Shown here: positions 49,393 to 57,420 of the stretch, piece after piece
Numbering within the stretch: the first letter of the stretch is position 1
Layout of the letters: each line of letters opens with the position of its first letter
Source of the DNA: Mesorhizobium sp. Root552
Lineage (GTDB): Bacteria; Pseudomonadota; Alphaproteobacteria; Rhizobiales; Rhizobiaceae
Reading direction: 5' to 3'
Assembly: GCF_001427285.1 (NCBI RefSeq)
Contig: NZ_LMFV01000001.1
Location: 145,001-209,000 of the forward strand
DNA: 64,000 bases
Translations under genes and position numbers: made by a program
The notes under the pieces: generated by a model
The model's database searches: none
What the model was told of the DNA's origin: nothing
Seen by the model: the letters and a program-made list of their open reading frames with translations, nothing else

Positions 49393-50148
49393 ATGCGTAT
49401 CCTTGTCATCAATCCAAACACCACCAGATCCATGACCGGCAAGATCGGCAAGGCAGCCTCCTTGGCTGCCGGTGCCGGCACCGAGGTAATGGCGGTCAAT
49501 CCAGAGGACGGACCGCCCAGCATCGAAGGCTATTTCGACGAAGTTTTCGCTATTCCCGGCATCATCGCCGAAATGCACAGAAACCCGGGGATGGATGCCT
49601 ATGTCATCGGCTGTTTCGATGACACCGGTCTGGATGCCGCGCGCTGCGCCACGGAAGCGCCGGTCATCGGCATCGGCGAGGCAGCCTTCCATATGGCCAG
49701 CCTGATTTCCGGCAAGTTCAGCGTCGTCACCACGCTTGCCCGATCCGTTCCTGCCATCGAGCACAATCTGGTCAAGTACGGACTTTCGTCGCGCTGTGCC
49801 AAGGTCAGGGCCTCCGACGTGCCGGTACTCGATCTCGAGAAGCCGGATTCGGATGCACGCCACAAGATTTCCGACGAGATCGCCCGCGCGCTGCATGAAG
49901 ACAAGGCCGAAGCCATTGTGCTCGGCTGTGCTGGGATGGCCGATCTTGCCAACCAGCTCGCCCATCAGCATGGCGTGCCCGTGCTCGACGGCGTCGTATG
50001 CGCCGTGAAGCTCGCCGAATCGCTGCATATGCTGGGGCTCAGGACCTCGAAGGTCGGAAGCTATGCTGCCCCCTTGGCAAAGCGTTTCTCCGGCTTTTAT
50101 GCACCGCTATCCCCTTCCGGACATATCAAGGACAGTTCTGCAGCATAG
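49393..50148 (+). CDS. Aspartate/glutamate/hydantoin racemase family protein
   Basis: 251 residues of the Asp/Glu racemase superfamily, closest in form to hydantoin or allantoin racemases (HpxA-like). It begins MRILVINPNTTRSMT. The two catalytic cysteines are in VIGCFDDTGLDAAR and VLGCAGMADL. Co-transcription with the importer suggests that the transported compound is a chiral 5-substituted hydantoin, allantoin or similar amide; no hydantoinase or allantoinase gene is nearby. The stop precedes an AT-rich gap of 177 bp before the regulator. Confidence 0.88.
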   Translation: MRILVINPNTTRSMTGKIGKAASLAAGAGTEVMAVNPEDGPPSIEGYFDEVFAIPGIIAEMHRNPGMDAYVIGCFDDTGLDAARCATEAPVIGIGEAAFHMASLISGKFSVVTTLARSVPAIEHNLVKYGLSSRCAKVRASDVPVLDLEKPDSDARHKISDEIARALHEDKAEAIVLGCAGMADLANQLAHQHGVPVLDGVVCAVKLAESLHMLGLRTSKVGSYAAPLAKRFSGFYAPLSPSGHIKDSSAA

Positions 50149-50325
50149 TTGGCCTCAATAGCCGAGAATCGAAACAAACTGCTTTTTCCTCCACCTTTGT
50201 GCGCAAATTGGAGGGATTGACCAATACGCGGGCAATGTGAGATTTCAGACTGAATTGGTTGGATTGGCCGGCTTGTAGTCCCATATCGGTGGGGAGCTAA
50301 AGAGCTATCGCCGGAAAAGAAAAGA

Positions 50326-51030
50326 ATGCTGACTGTACTAAGGCCGGTTGATGAAGGGGAAAAGCCGGCGTCGCGCTGGACCAGCCTCCATCAGGGCCTC
50401 AAGGACGCCATCATCGGTCGTCGCCTTATGCCGGGTACCAAGCTGCCCGAGGACGAACTCGCGGCCATCTATTCGGTGAGCCGTACGGTCGTGCGCGCGG
50501 CGCTCCAAGCCCTGTCACATGAACGTCTTGTTCGCCTGGAACCCAATCGCGGCGCGTTTGTCGCGCATCCGTCGAAGAAGGAAGCCCTCGACGTCTTCCA
50601 GGCGCGCGCGCTGATCGAATCCGAGGTGGCAGCCATCGCCGCGATGCGCGCGAAGCCGGAGGACATCGCGCTGCTGCGCCAGCATCTGGAGCGCGAGCAC
50701 GAGGCGCTGCATGCTGGACGCGACAGCGAGGCCATCATCCTGTCAGCCCGTTTCCACGTCGGCCTGGCAGAAATCGCCGACCAGTCCGCGCTGATCAACA
50801 TCGTCCGCGATCTCGTATCCCATTCCTCGCTCATCATCACGCTTTACTGGTCACGGCGGGAAACCACCTGCCACACCCATGCGCACAACGAATTGGTCGA
50901 TGCGATCGAAGCGCATCGCGCGAGCGAGGCCTCGGAACTTATGAAAAGCCATCTGGCTGATCTTCTCGCCGGCCTCGACCTCAGCCTCGGCGACAAGAAA
51001 CCGAACAAGCTCTCGGATATCCTCCGCTAA
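50326..51030 (+). CDS. GntR family transcriptional regulator (FCD domain)
   Basis: 234 residues. N-terminal winged helix (LHQGLKDAIIGRRLMPGTKL with PEDELAAIYSVSRTVVRAAL) and a C-terminal all-helical FCD ligand domain with metal-binding His residues (FHVGLAEIAD, HTHAHNELVDAI). Members sense small acids or amides and usually repress. It is the natural candidate for the TTGTATACAA sites upstream of the ABC receptor gene. It has its own promoter region and lies convergent to the PAP2 gene. Confidence 0.92.
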   Translation: MLTVLRPVDEGEKPASRWTSLHQGLKDAIIGRRLMPGTKLPEDELAAIYSVSRTVVRAALQALSHERLVRLEPNRGAFVAHPSKKEALDVFQARALIESEVAAIAAMRAKPEDIALLRQHLEREHEALHAGRDSEAIILSARFHVGLAEIADQSALINIVRDLVSHSSLIITLYWSRRETTCHTHAHNELVDAIEAHRASEASELMKSHLADLLAGLDLSLGDKKPNKLSDILR

Positions 51031-51060
51031 GAGGCAGGCTCACGCCATGCCCCACGCACA

Positions 51061-52083
51061 TCAAGCATCACGGTCTGCGGCCGATGCGGGTCGAAGAATG
51101 AAGCGTCCGGTCAGCCACCAGATCAGCGAGACCACGGCAATCGAAACATAACCGTCCATTGCGTAGTGCATTCCGGTATAGACCGAGCTGAACAGTATGA
51201 ACGCGGCATAGGTCCAGCCAAACGCACCAAGCCAGCGGTTGAGCGACGACAGGAAGTAGGCGTTGAGCACCACCAGTGCCACATGAACGCTCGGCATTGC
51301 CGAAATGCCGCTGCCGAGATCCGTCTTGTCCGCCCGATAGAGCATCAAAAGATAGTCCGAATATTCACGGATACGGTAGCTGTATTCCTGGTTGTCGAGA
51401 GCCATCTGTAGGCCGCGGAAACGATCGCCGCCAAGGATCTGATCATAGAAAATCGGGCCGACCGAAGACAACCCCATGGCAAGCATGCTTCCGATGATCG
51501 CGAATGTCAGAAGCAGCGCCCACAGATATCTGATCCGTTCGATGTGCCGTGGCCACATCGCAACGAAAAGCACAGTCCCGAACCACAGGCCAAACCAGAC
51601 CTTCTTGTAGCTTTCGAAGATGACAAGCCCGAATATATCGCTGTCGTACCAGTGAGCCAGCTGCCAAGGCTGGATGCCATGCAGCCATTCGTCCAGGCTG
51701 GCGAGCCAGGGATCGGCATAGAATGGCACCACCGAGGGAATGGCCGTCTTGTAGGTCGAAAAGGCCGTCAGGCCGAGGAAGAAGAAAAAGAAGACGGGCG
51801 CATAGAGCCGCCAGCGCTGGGTCAGCATGTTGATGGCGTAGCGCGTCGGCTCGGAACCGCCATAAATGAGCCCGGCTGAAAAGATTCCCAGCGTCAACAG
51901 GATAGGAACGTTGACGGCAAACTTCATGCCGTACATTTGGCTCAGCGTCAGGAACGACCCCGGCCAGAAACAAAACGCCCCGGCAACGTATAGTCCGGTA
52001 GCCCAAACCAGCCTGATGGACCATTTGTATGCATGGTCCGAACGCGGCACCGCAAAAGGTGCAGCGGCATTCACCAGCGTCAT
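51061..52083 (-). CDS. PAP2 family membrane phosphatase/phosphotransferase
   Basis: 340 residues, about seven helices. The PAP2 motifs are PSVH in SAMPSVHVALVVL and SVYTGMHYAMDGY (SxxxGxHxxxD). The first motif (KxxxxxxRP) is not obvious. The form resembles the inositol-phosphoceramide-synthase-like/PAP2_3 branch that transfers or removes lipid head groups. Downstream of, and on the same strand as, the acyltransferase and flippase genes, so possibly part of an envelope polysaccharide or glycolipid module. Confidence 0.85.
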   Translation of the reverse strand: MTLVNAAAPFAVPRSDHAYKWSIRLVWATGLYVAGAFCFWPGSFLTLSQMYGMKFAVNVPILLTLGIFSAGLIYGGSEPTRYAINMLTQRWRLYAPVFFFFFLGLTAFSTYKTAIPSVVPFYADPWLASLDEWLHGIQPWQLAHWYDSDIFGLVIFESYKKVWFGLWFGTVLFVAMWPRHIERIRYLWALLLTFAIIGSMLAMGLSSVGPIFYDQILGGDRFRGLQMALDNQEYSYRIREYSDYLLMLYRADKTDLGSGISAMPSVHVALVVLNAYFLSSLNRWLGAFGWTYAAFILFSSVYTGMHYAMDGYVSIAVVSLIWWLTGRFILRPASAADRDA

Positions 52084-52193
52084 TGCTACCCCCACTTCAA
52101 ATCAATCATGAACGACTGGAGCCGCATGGTTGTCCTTGCCATAGCAGACAATGGTTTCCGTACGGATAACGCGGACACCCTTGCTGCGCGCCG

Positions 52194-53477
52194 CTACCGG
52201 CGCTTGAGAAGACCGCGAACACGGTTGCGCAGCACCTTCGCCATGTTGCGGGTTTCCCGATAGAGATGCAGTTGAGATGCGGCCTGGCGCGCTGCCCGGT
52301 CGGCATCCGGCGAGAGCCCGATGACGAAGGTTCCAACCGTCTTGCGTTCCGACCACAGGCGGCTCATCACCGGGTGGTCCGGCACTGCACAGGAATCGGT
52401 GAAGAGAATGTTGGGGTCTTCGAGATGCTGTCTCGTTACCTCGATCATCAAAAGCGTGCCGGGCGAGAAAGCCGCCAGGCTCTCGTCATAGGCAGTCTTC
52501 CAGGTATAGGCGACGCCCTGCTCGACAAAGACGATCAGGCTGGCGATGGTGCGCCCATTGAGCGACAGGGTGTGGATACGGCACATGTCCTGCTCGGCCA
52601 GCCGATGCACCGCCTCGCGGGCAAAGGGCGCCTGGAAGCGGTCGATGGCCATTGCCGTGCGCTCGCGGCCTTTCCAGCCATCCGCTTCAAGCGCGAGAAA
52701 GCTTTCGGTGGCCTCGCGGATCTCATTCGCGCTTCGCGCCACCGTGTGTTCCAGCTTGCCCGTGTCTGCCAGCCTGCGCCATAGCCGTCGAAACTCCCGA
52801 TAGTGGTGGGACCGTAGCGACGCCTTCAGGTAGGCGTCGCCGTCGAGATCGCTCTCGAGCACCGGTCGCTCCAGCTTGCCGGTCGTAACCAAGGTGAGAT
52901 GCCGTGCCTCGGCAACGGCGGTGAGCAGGCTCGCCATACCGCCGTCAAGCCAAAGATCCGGCAATACCAGCACCTTCGGCAGCTTGAGATGCGGGCGTGA
53001 CATCATGTCGAGGAAATCTTCGAGCACCCCCAGCGGATCGTCGCGGTCGATAAGCGGAGTGCCGGTCGGTCCAAACGGGTTCGACCAAGTCCGCATGATC
53101 GACTGGCCGAGCGGCACCGTCGAGCGCTCGACGGAAAACGGCACCAGAAGCCGCAGCCGCGAGCGGTATTCATCGCCGTCGCGAATGACGGCCAGCCGCA
53201 CTTCGCGATCTTCCAGGCGCGGCATGGCGGGCGCCAGGAAACGCGGATTGAAGAAGATGTTCGGCTCGACGGTGCGCACGCACAAATGGTCAAGTTCCTC
53301 GACCAGGTCGAACCCTGCGGAAGCCGGATAGATGGCAAGCCGCCGCTCCGGCCGCCCGCTTGCCAAAAGTTCCATCTCGGCAAGTTCGGCGGGGTCGCGC
53401 GCCAACCCGGCAAGGCCGGACACCATCGCGCCGGCAGGGCCGCCGCTGGTTTCCTGGATCAATGGAACGGCGGCCAT
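52194..53477 (-). CDS. GNAT acyltransferase, CelD/BcsL-like
   Basis: 427 residues. The second half is a GNAT fold of the Acetyltransf_6/CelD type (FLALEADGWKGRERTAM, RIHTLSLNGRTIASLIVF, SPGTLLMIEVTRQH). Such proteins acylate cellulose or other exopolysaccharides or act in FemAB-like reactions. The start ATG 53477 shares its A with the TGA of the flippase gene (TGATG), so the two are translationally coupled. The frame continues upstream only as a shadow of the flippase. Confidence 0.88.
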   Translation of the reverse strand: MAAVPLIQETSGGPAGAMVSGLAGLARDPAELAEMELLASGRPERRLAIYPASAGFDLVEELDHLCVRTVEPNIFFNPRFLAPAMPRLEDREVRLAVIRDGDEYRSRLRLLVPFSVERSTVPLGQSIMRTWSNPFGPTGTPLIDRDDPLGVLEDFLDMMSRPHLKLPKVLVLPDLWLDGGMASLLTAVAEARHLTLVTTGKLERPVLESDLDGDAYLKASLRSHHYREFRRLWRRLADTGKLEHTVARSANEIREATESFLALEADGWKGRERTAMAIDRFQAPFAREAVHRLAEQDMCRIHTLSLNGRTIASLIVFVEQGVAYTWKTAYDESLAAFSPGTLLMIEVTRQHLEDPNILFTDSCAVPDHPVMSRLWSERKTVGTFVIGLSPDADRAARQAASQLHLYRETRNMAKVLRNRVRGLLKRR

Positions 53478-54931
53478 CAGGCAGCACTCCGAACCGGGAT
53501 GAGTATCGACATGACGATGCCAAGCCGCCGCCACACCGTGAAGGAAAGCGCTACGGCTTCGAACATCATCGCCAACGCCGTTGCAGCGGCCGCACCCCAC
53601 AGTCCGAACAGCGGCAGCAAAAGCATGTTGAGCCCGATGTTGAAAGCCAGCGTCGTCGCATTGACGGCGGCACAGACATTCTGGTTGCCGCTCATGGTGA
53701 GCAGGCTTTCGCATGGGCCGACCGACGCACGCGCCACCACGCCTACGACGAGAACGAACAATAACGGGTAACCGTCGACGAACTCTTCGCCGAACAGGGC
53801 CAGCATGGGCTCGCCGAGGATCAACACGACCGCTGCCATCGCGAGCGATGGCCAGAATGTCCATGACACCGTTTCACGGGCAAAGCTGGCCAGCCGGGAA
53901 GCATCGCCACCATGCATGAACTGGGCGTAGCGCTGGGCGACGCCTGCTTTCACGGCAAAATAGACGAAATGCACCAGCGCCAGCGTCTTGACCGTGGCGA
54001 AATAGACCGCCACCTGGTCGGGGTCGAGATAAAGGCCAACCATCAGCACATCGGCGTTGGTCAAAAGGTAGAAGAACCCGTCGACAAGAAAGATGGGCAG
54101 CGAGACAGCGAGCCAGTAGCGCAGATTCACCCGCATCGGTCCTGTCGGGATCAACGTGTCCAGCCGCGCAGTCAGGCTGGCCAGTTGCAGCACCGCTGTC
54201 AGGTATGTTGCCGCAATCGCAGACAGGATCGCGGTCTTGGCGTCAGGCGGGAAACCGAACCAGATCGCCAACGCCATGAAGACGAGGATCAGGATCGGCC
54301 GCGTGATGAAGGTCGGAAACAGCGCCGACAGCGCCCATGAATAGGCTCGCGACATGCCTTGCATCAGGTCGGTCAAGGCAATCATCGGTATGCAGAAGAT
54401 GCCGAGCAGGAACGGCACGAAGTAGTAGTCTTCGATCCATGGTGAAAACAGCCAGGCGCCGAGTGCGCCAACACCTGCAATGGCCGTAGACGCGGCAAGC
54501 ACGAAATAGCGGCTGGACAAGACGATGCCGCGCAATTCCTCCAGCATCGCCCGCTCGCGAAATTCAGGAATGAAGCGGATGACCGAGGTGCTGAAGCCGA
54601 GGCAGGAGATGCTGCCGATGATCAGCATCGTCACCCACACCAGCACGAAGATGCCGTACTCGAAGCTCCCCATCCAGCGGGCCATCATGACCTGGCTGAT
54701 GAAGGCGATGGCGGCGCTGATGACACGTATCGTGAACGCGATCAGCGACATCCGCCCGGCTTCGCCCCGCTCGTCCGCGCTGAAAAGAATGTCGTCGATG
54801 CGCACAAACAGCGGGCGCACGCGCGATGCCAGACGCTGCGGCAAAATCCGGTCGGCGGTCGCGGCCGCGGAAAAGCGCACCCTGTCCGTCTCCGTGTTTG
54901 CGCAAAACTCGCTCTTGTCTAGCCAAAACAC
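53477..54931 (-). CDS. Polysaccharide flippase (Wzx/MurJ-like, MOP superfamily)
   Basis: About 484 residues with 12-14 helices from residue 60 on; SLIAFTIRVISAAIAFISQVM starts the first and MARWMGSFEYGIFV is a conserved loop. Members flip lipid-linked sugars across the inner membrane. The start is uncertain: GTG 54931 lies after the upstream GNAT stop and gives a 60-residue cytosolic lead; ATG 54751 is the shortest option. Coupled to the CelD-like acyltransferase, suggesting that an acylated exported glycan is made here. No glycosyltransferases are in the window. Confidence 0.87.
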   Translation of the reverse strand: MFWLDKSEFCANTETDRVRFSAAATADRILPQRLASRVRPLFVRIDDILFSADERGEAGRMSLIAFTIRVISAAIAFISQVMMARWMGSFEYGIFVLVWVTMLIIGSISCLGFSTSVIRFIPEFRERAMLEELRGIVLSSRYFVLAASTAIAGVGALGAWLFSPWIEDYYFVPFLLGIFCIPMIALTDLMQGMSRAYSWALSALFPTFITRPILILVFMALAIWFGFPPDAKTAILSAIAATYLTAVLQLASLTARLDTLIPTGPMRVNLRYWLAVSLPIFLVDGFFYLLTNADVLMVGLYLDPDQVAVYFATVKTLALVHFVYFAVKAGVAQRYAQFMHGGDASRLASFARETVSWTFWPSLAMAAVVLILGEPMLALFGEEFVDGYPLLFVLVVGVVARASVGPCESLLTMSGNQNVCAAVNATTLAFNIGLNMLLLPLFGLWGAAAATALAMMFEAVALSFTVWRRLGIVMSILIPVRSAA

Positions 54932-54974
54932 CTTAAGAAACGGTGGGAGATGCGGACGCTCAAGCTGCCGCCAT

Positions 54975-55271
54975 CTATCGCGCCAGCACGTCGGCCCACT
55001 CGCCGTGTCGTCGGAATTCGGCGGCAACATAGCCGCACACGGGCGTAATCCTTGTGCCGGTATCACGCGCATCTTGAACTGCGTAGGCGACGAGCCTTGC
55101 CGCCACACCGCGCCCACGCGCCAATGGCGGCACAAAGCTGTAGTCGATCACGATGTGCGATGGACTGGAGCGCACGAAGGTCAGATAGGCCTCTTCGCCG
55201 CCCGGCATCCCAAGCACGTAGCGGCCCCTGCCCTCGCGCTCCTCCTTGCGGATATCGACATGCGCGTCCAT
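54975..55271 (-). CDS. GNAT-like N-acetyltransferase, YjdJ/NATD1 type (copy 1)
   Basis: 98 residues, the small N-acetyltransferase fold DUF2316/NATD1-like. Features: IDYSFVPPLARGRGVAARLV for acetyl-CoA binding, then TRITPVCGYVAAEF and the HGEWADVLAR end. Target unknown. It is a paralogue of the gene at 55338-55637 (same end WADVL, same core GxGxxxRLV), separated by 66 bp that include an 8-bp perfect hairpin (55305-55323). Confidence 0.88.
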   Translation of the reverse strand: MDAHVDIRKEEREGRGRYVLGMPGGEEAYLTFVRSSPSHIVIDYSFVPPLARGRGVAARLVAYAVQDARDTGTRITPVCGYVAAEFRRHGEWADVLAR

Positions 55272-55337
55272 TAGCGTCCTCGATAAAAAACTTCGTCCAA
55301 GATACTGGAAGCGTAGCTTCCAGGACCAGCCGTGCCG

Positions 55338-55637
55338 CTACTGCTTGAGCACGTCAGCCCATTCCGGGTGACGGCGAAACTGCGCCGCAGCGAATGGGCA
55401 AAGCGGAATGATCTTCTTGCCGGAAGCGCGCGCATCTTCGATCGCCCTTGTCACCAGCCTCAGGCCGGCGCCCTGGCCGCGAAAGACATCCGGCACTTCG
55501 GTATGATCGATGATGATCTGCTTTTCGCCGACCTTGGTGAATGTCATTTCGGCTTCCGCCCCGTCCGGGCCGTGCAGGACGTAGCGTCCCTTGGTGCCCT
55601 TGTCCTCGAGTTGCACTTCCGGCAATTGCTCGTTCAT
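55338..55637 (-). CDS. GNAT-like N-acetyltransferase, YjdJ/NATD1 type (copy 2)
   Basis: 99 residues. IIIDHTEVPDVFRGQGAGLRLV carries the acetyl-CoA site and KIIPLCPFAAAQFRRH the conserved Cys-Pro-Phe segment. The ATG overlaps the stop of the upstream hydrolase gene by four bases, so it is the third gene of the dioxygenase-hydrolase-GNAT operon. Tandem with copy 1; the two have diverged well beyond a recent duplication. Confidence 0.9.
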   Translation of the reverse strand: MNEQLPEVQLEDKGTKGRYVLHGPDGAEAEMTFTKVGEKQIIIDHTEVPDVFRGQGAGLRLVTRAIEDARASGKKIIPLCPFAAAQFRRHPEWADVLKQ

Positions 55638-56263
55638 TTCGCTATTTCCTTTCCAGATACAGTCGCGAGGAACCGGCGCGCCGCCTCGATTTCATTGGGG
55701 CGCACCTCATGGCCGCCTTCATGCCATTCAACGGTCACCTCGGCCCCAAGATCACGCAAATACGCTTCCAGCCGCGTGGTCAAGTTGGGCGGACAGATCG
55801 GATCGCGCCGCCCCGCCGTGACAAGAACCTGCCGACCGGCAAAGCCGCCCGCCACTTGCGGTTCAAACGGGATCAGCGGATGCATCAGCACGGCCGCGTT
55901 GAACAAATCAGGCGCGCCGAACAGCACCGAGGCCAATATGTTGGCGCCGTTTGAATAGCCGAGGCCCATAACCCGCGATGGCTTGGCATCGGTGATGTGC
56001 GCCTGCACGAAACCGGTCATCTTTTTGGTCGCGCGCGCCAAATCAGCCATGTCGTAGACACCTTCGCCTGTGCGGCGGAAGAAGCGCGCTGCGCCCATTT
56101 CCGATACGTCGCCGCGCGGCGAAACGATGGTGGCGTCAGGCACGAGATCACGTCCGAGCGACAAAAGCTGCGTCTCGTCCGCTCCCGTACCATGAAACAC
56201 GAAGAGAAGCGGCCCACCCGGCGTTCCAGGCACGACTTTGTGGATGTAGGCATCCCTGGTCAT
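55634..56263 (-). CDS. Alpha/beta hydrolase, MhqD-like carboxylesterase/phospholipase
   Basis: 209-residue serine hydrolase. Nucleophile Ser104 in GLGYSNGAN, Asp154 in TAGRRDPICPP and His185 in EGGHEV form the triad; the oxyanion region is FVFHGTGADE. It matches the YpfH/MhqD branch. The gene lies 10 bp after a ring-cleaving dioxygenase gene, the same partnership as MhqD with MhqO-type enzymes in Bacillus quinone resistance. Soluble, no signal peptide. Confidence 0.9.
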   Translation of the reverse strand: MTRDAYIHKVVPGTPGGPLLFVFHGTGADETQLLSLGRDLVPDATIVSPRGDVSEMGAARFFRRTGEGVYDMADLARATKKMTGFVQAHITDAKPSRVMGLGYSNGANILASVLFGAPDLFNAAVLMHPLIPFEPQVAGGFAGRQVLVTAGRRDPICPPNLTTRLEAYLRDLGAEVTVEWHEGGHEVRPNEIEAARRFLATVSGKEIAK

Positions 56264-56273
56264 GGCTCGCTCC

Positions 56274-57206
56274 TCATGCGCTCAACGGCTGCAGATGCTG
56301 CTCGAGATAGGGGCGCAGGTGTTCGTGCTGCTTGGGCAGCTTCAACACTTCGCCAAGGTGCGCAGTGTCCTCATCCCGATCGAAGCCCGGCTCGTTGGTC
56401 GAAACCTCGAACAGCACGCCGCCCGGCGTGCGGAAATAGATCGCCCAGAAGTAGTCGCGGTCGATCACCGGCGTTACCTGATAGCCGGTATCCATCAATG
56501 CCTTGCGAACCTCGAGCTGGCGCGCGCGGTCTTCCACCGCGAAAGCGACGTGATGCACCGATCCCGCCCCGAGATTGGCAGAGGCCGCGCCGGGAAGCGT
56601 TTCGATATCGACAAGATCGGCGCCGTTGCCGCCTTCGATGGCCAGCCGCCTGACATTTCCGGCCCTGTCGATTTCCTTGTAGCCCATGAACTTGAGAAGT
56701 TCCTCGGTCGCGCCGCCGTCACGTAGCCTGAGCGACACGGAGTGAAAACCGCGGATCGCCTCGTCTGCCGCGACATCGGCCTTGGACCACGGCGCGCGGG
56801 CATCGTCCTTGGCTTCCACCAGTGCAAACCCGTCCCCGTCGGGCCCGGCGAAGGTCAGGCGCTTTTCGCCGAAGCTTTCCTCGCGGCCAAGTACCCTGAC
56901 GCCTTGCTCCGCAAAGCGCTGTTGCCAGAAATCAAGCGTTCCTTCCGGAACGGAAAAAACCGTGGTGCCAACTTCGCCCACGCCCGGGCGGCCCTGTCCG
57001 ATGTTCGGGAAGGGAAAATAGGTCATCACCGAGCCGGGCGTGCCGAACTCGTCGGCATAGTAGAGGTGATACACGTCAGGCGCGTCGAAATTGACCGTCT
57101 GCTTGACCCGGCGCAGGCCAAGCTTTTGCGTGAAGAACGCATTGTTGGTGCGGGCGTCCTTCGCCATCGACGTGACGTGATGCAGGCCTTTGATCTGGGT
57201 GAGCAT
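56274..57206 (-). CDS. VOC family ring-cleaving dioxygenase (MhqO/LinE-like)
   Basis: 310 residues with two glyoxalase/VOC modules. The start MLTQIKGLHHVTSMAKDA, the middle GFHSVSLRLRD and GSVHHVAFAVED elements supply metal-ligand His residues, and a final FEVSTNEPGF supplies the Glu. Members open hydroquinone or catechol rings with Fe(II). ATG 57206 is chosen; upstream sequence is non-coding in type. First gene of the operon with the hydrolase and small GNAT. Confidence 0.9.
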   Translation of the reverse strand: MLTQIKGLHHVTSMAKDARTNNAFFTQKLGLRRVKQTVNFDAPDVYHLYYADEFGTPGSVMTYFPFPNIGQGRPGVGEVGTTVFSVPEGTLDFWQQRFAEQGVRVLGREESFGEKRLTFAGPDGDGFALVEAKDDARAPWSKADVAADEAIRGFHSVSLRLRDGGATEELLKFMGYKEIDRAGNVRRLAIEGGNGADLVDIETLPGAASANLGAGSVHHVAFAVEDRARQLEVRKALMDTGYQVTPVIDRDYFWAIYFRTPGGVLFEVSTNEPGFDRDEDTAHLGEVLKLPKQHEHLRPYLEQHLQPLSA

Positions 57207-57363
57207 GATAATTGCCCCTTTCTGCGGTGCTTGCCGCTGTCGAGGCCAATATGGCCCCACCATGGATCGGAGCAAAGGCGGCAAACTCAGAATGATCCGT
57301 GCTGAATAAGTGAACAATCACGGCGCTATTGTTTACCGATTAATCCTGGATGAGGCGGATACA

Positions 57364-57399
57364 GAAACAAAAACGCCCGCGCCATTGCCGGCGCGGGCG
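57364..57399 (-). terminator. Rho-independent terminator after the PRC-barrel gene
   Basis: On the minus strand a 10-bp perfect GC stem (CGCCCGCGCC with GGCGCGGGCG, 6-nt loop) runs into TTTTTGTTTCTGT, 22 bp after the stop codon. Confidence 0.88.
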
Positions 57400-57420
57400 A
57401 TCCTCCAGGGCGATGCGGGA

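Noticed and set aside
55305-55323. 8-bp hairpin between the two small GNAT genes as an intrinsic terminator
   Set aside because: The loop is only 3 nt and the nearest T run on the minus strand is about 19 nt away, so terminator function is not supported.
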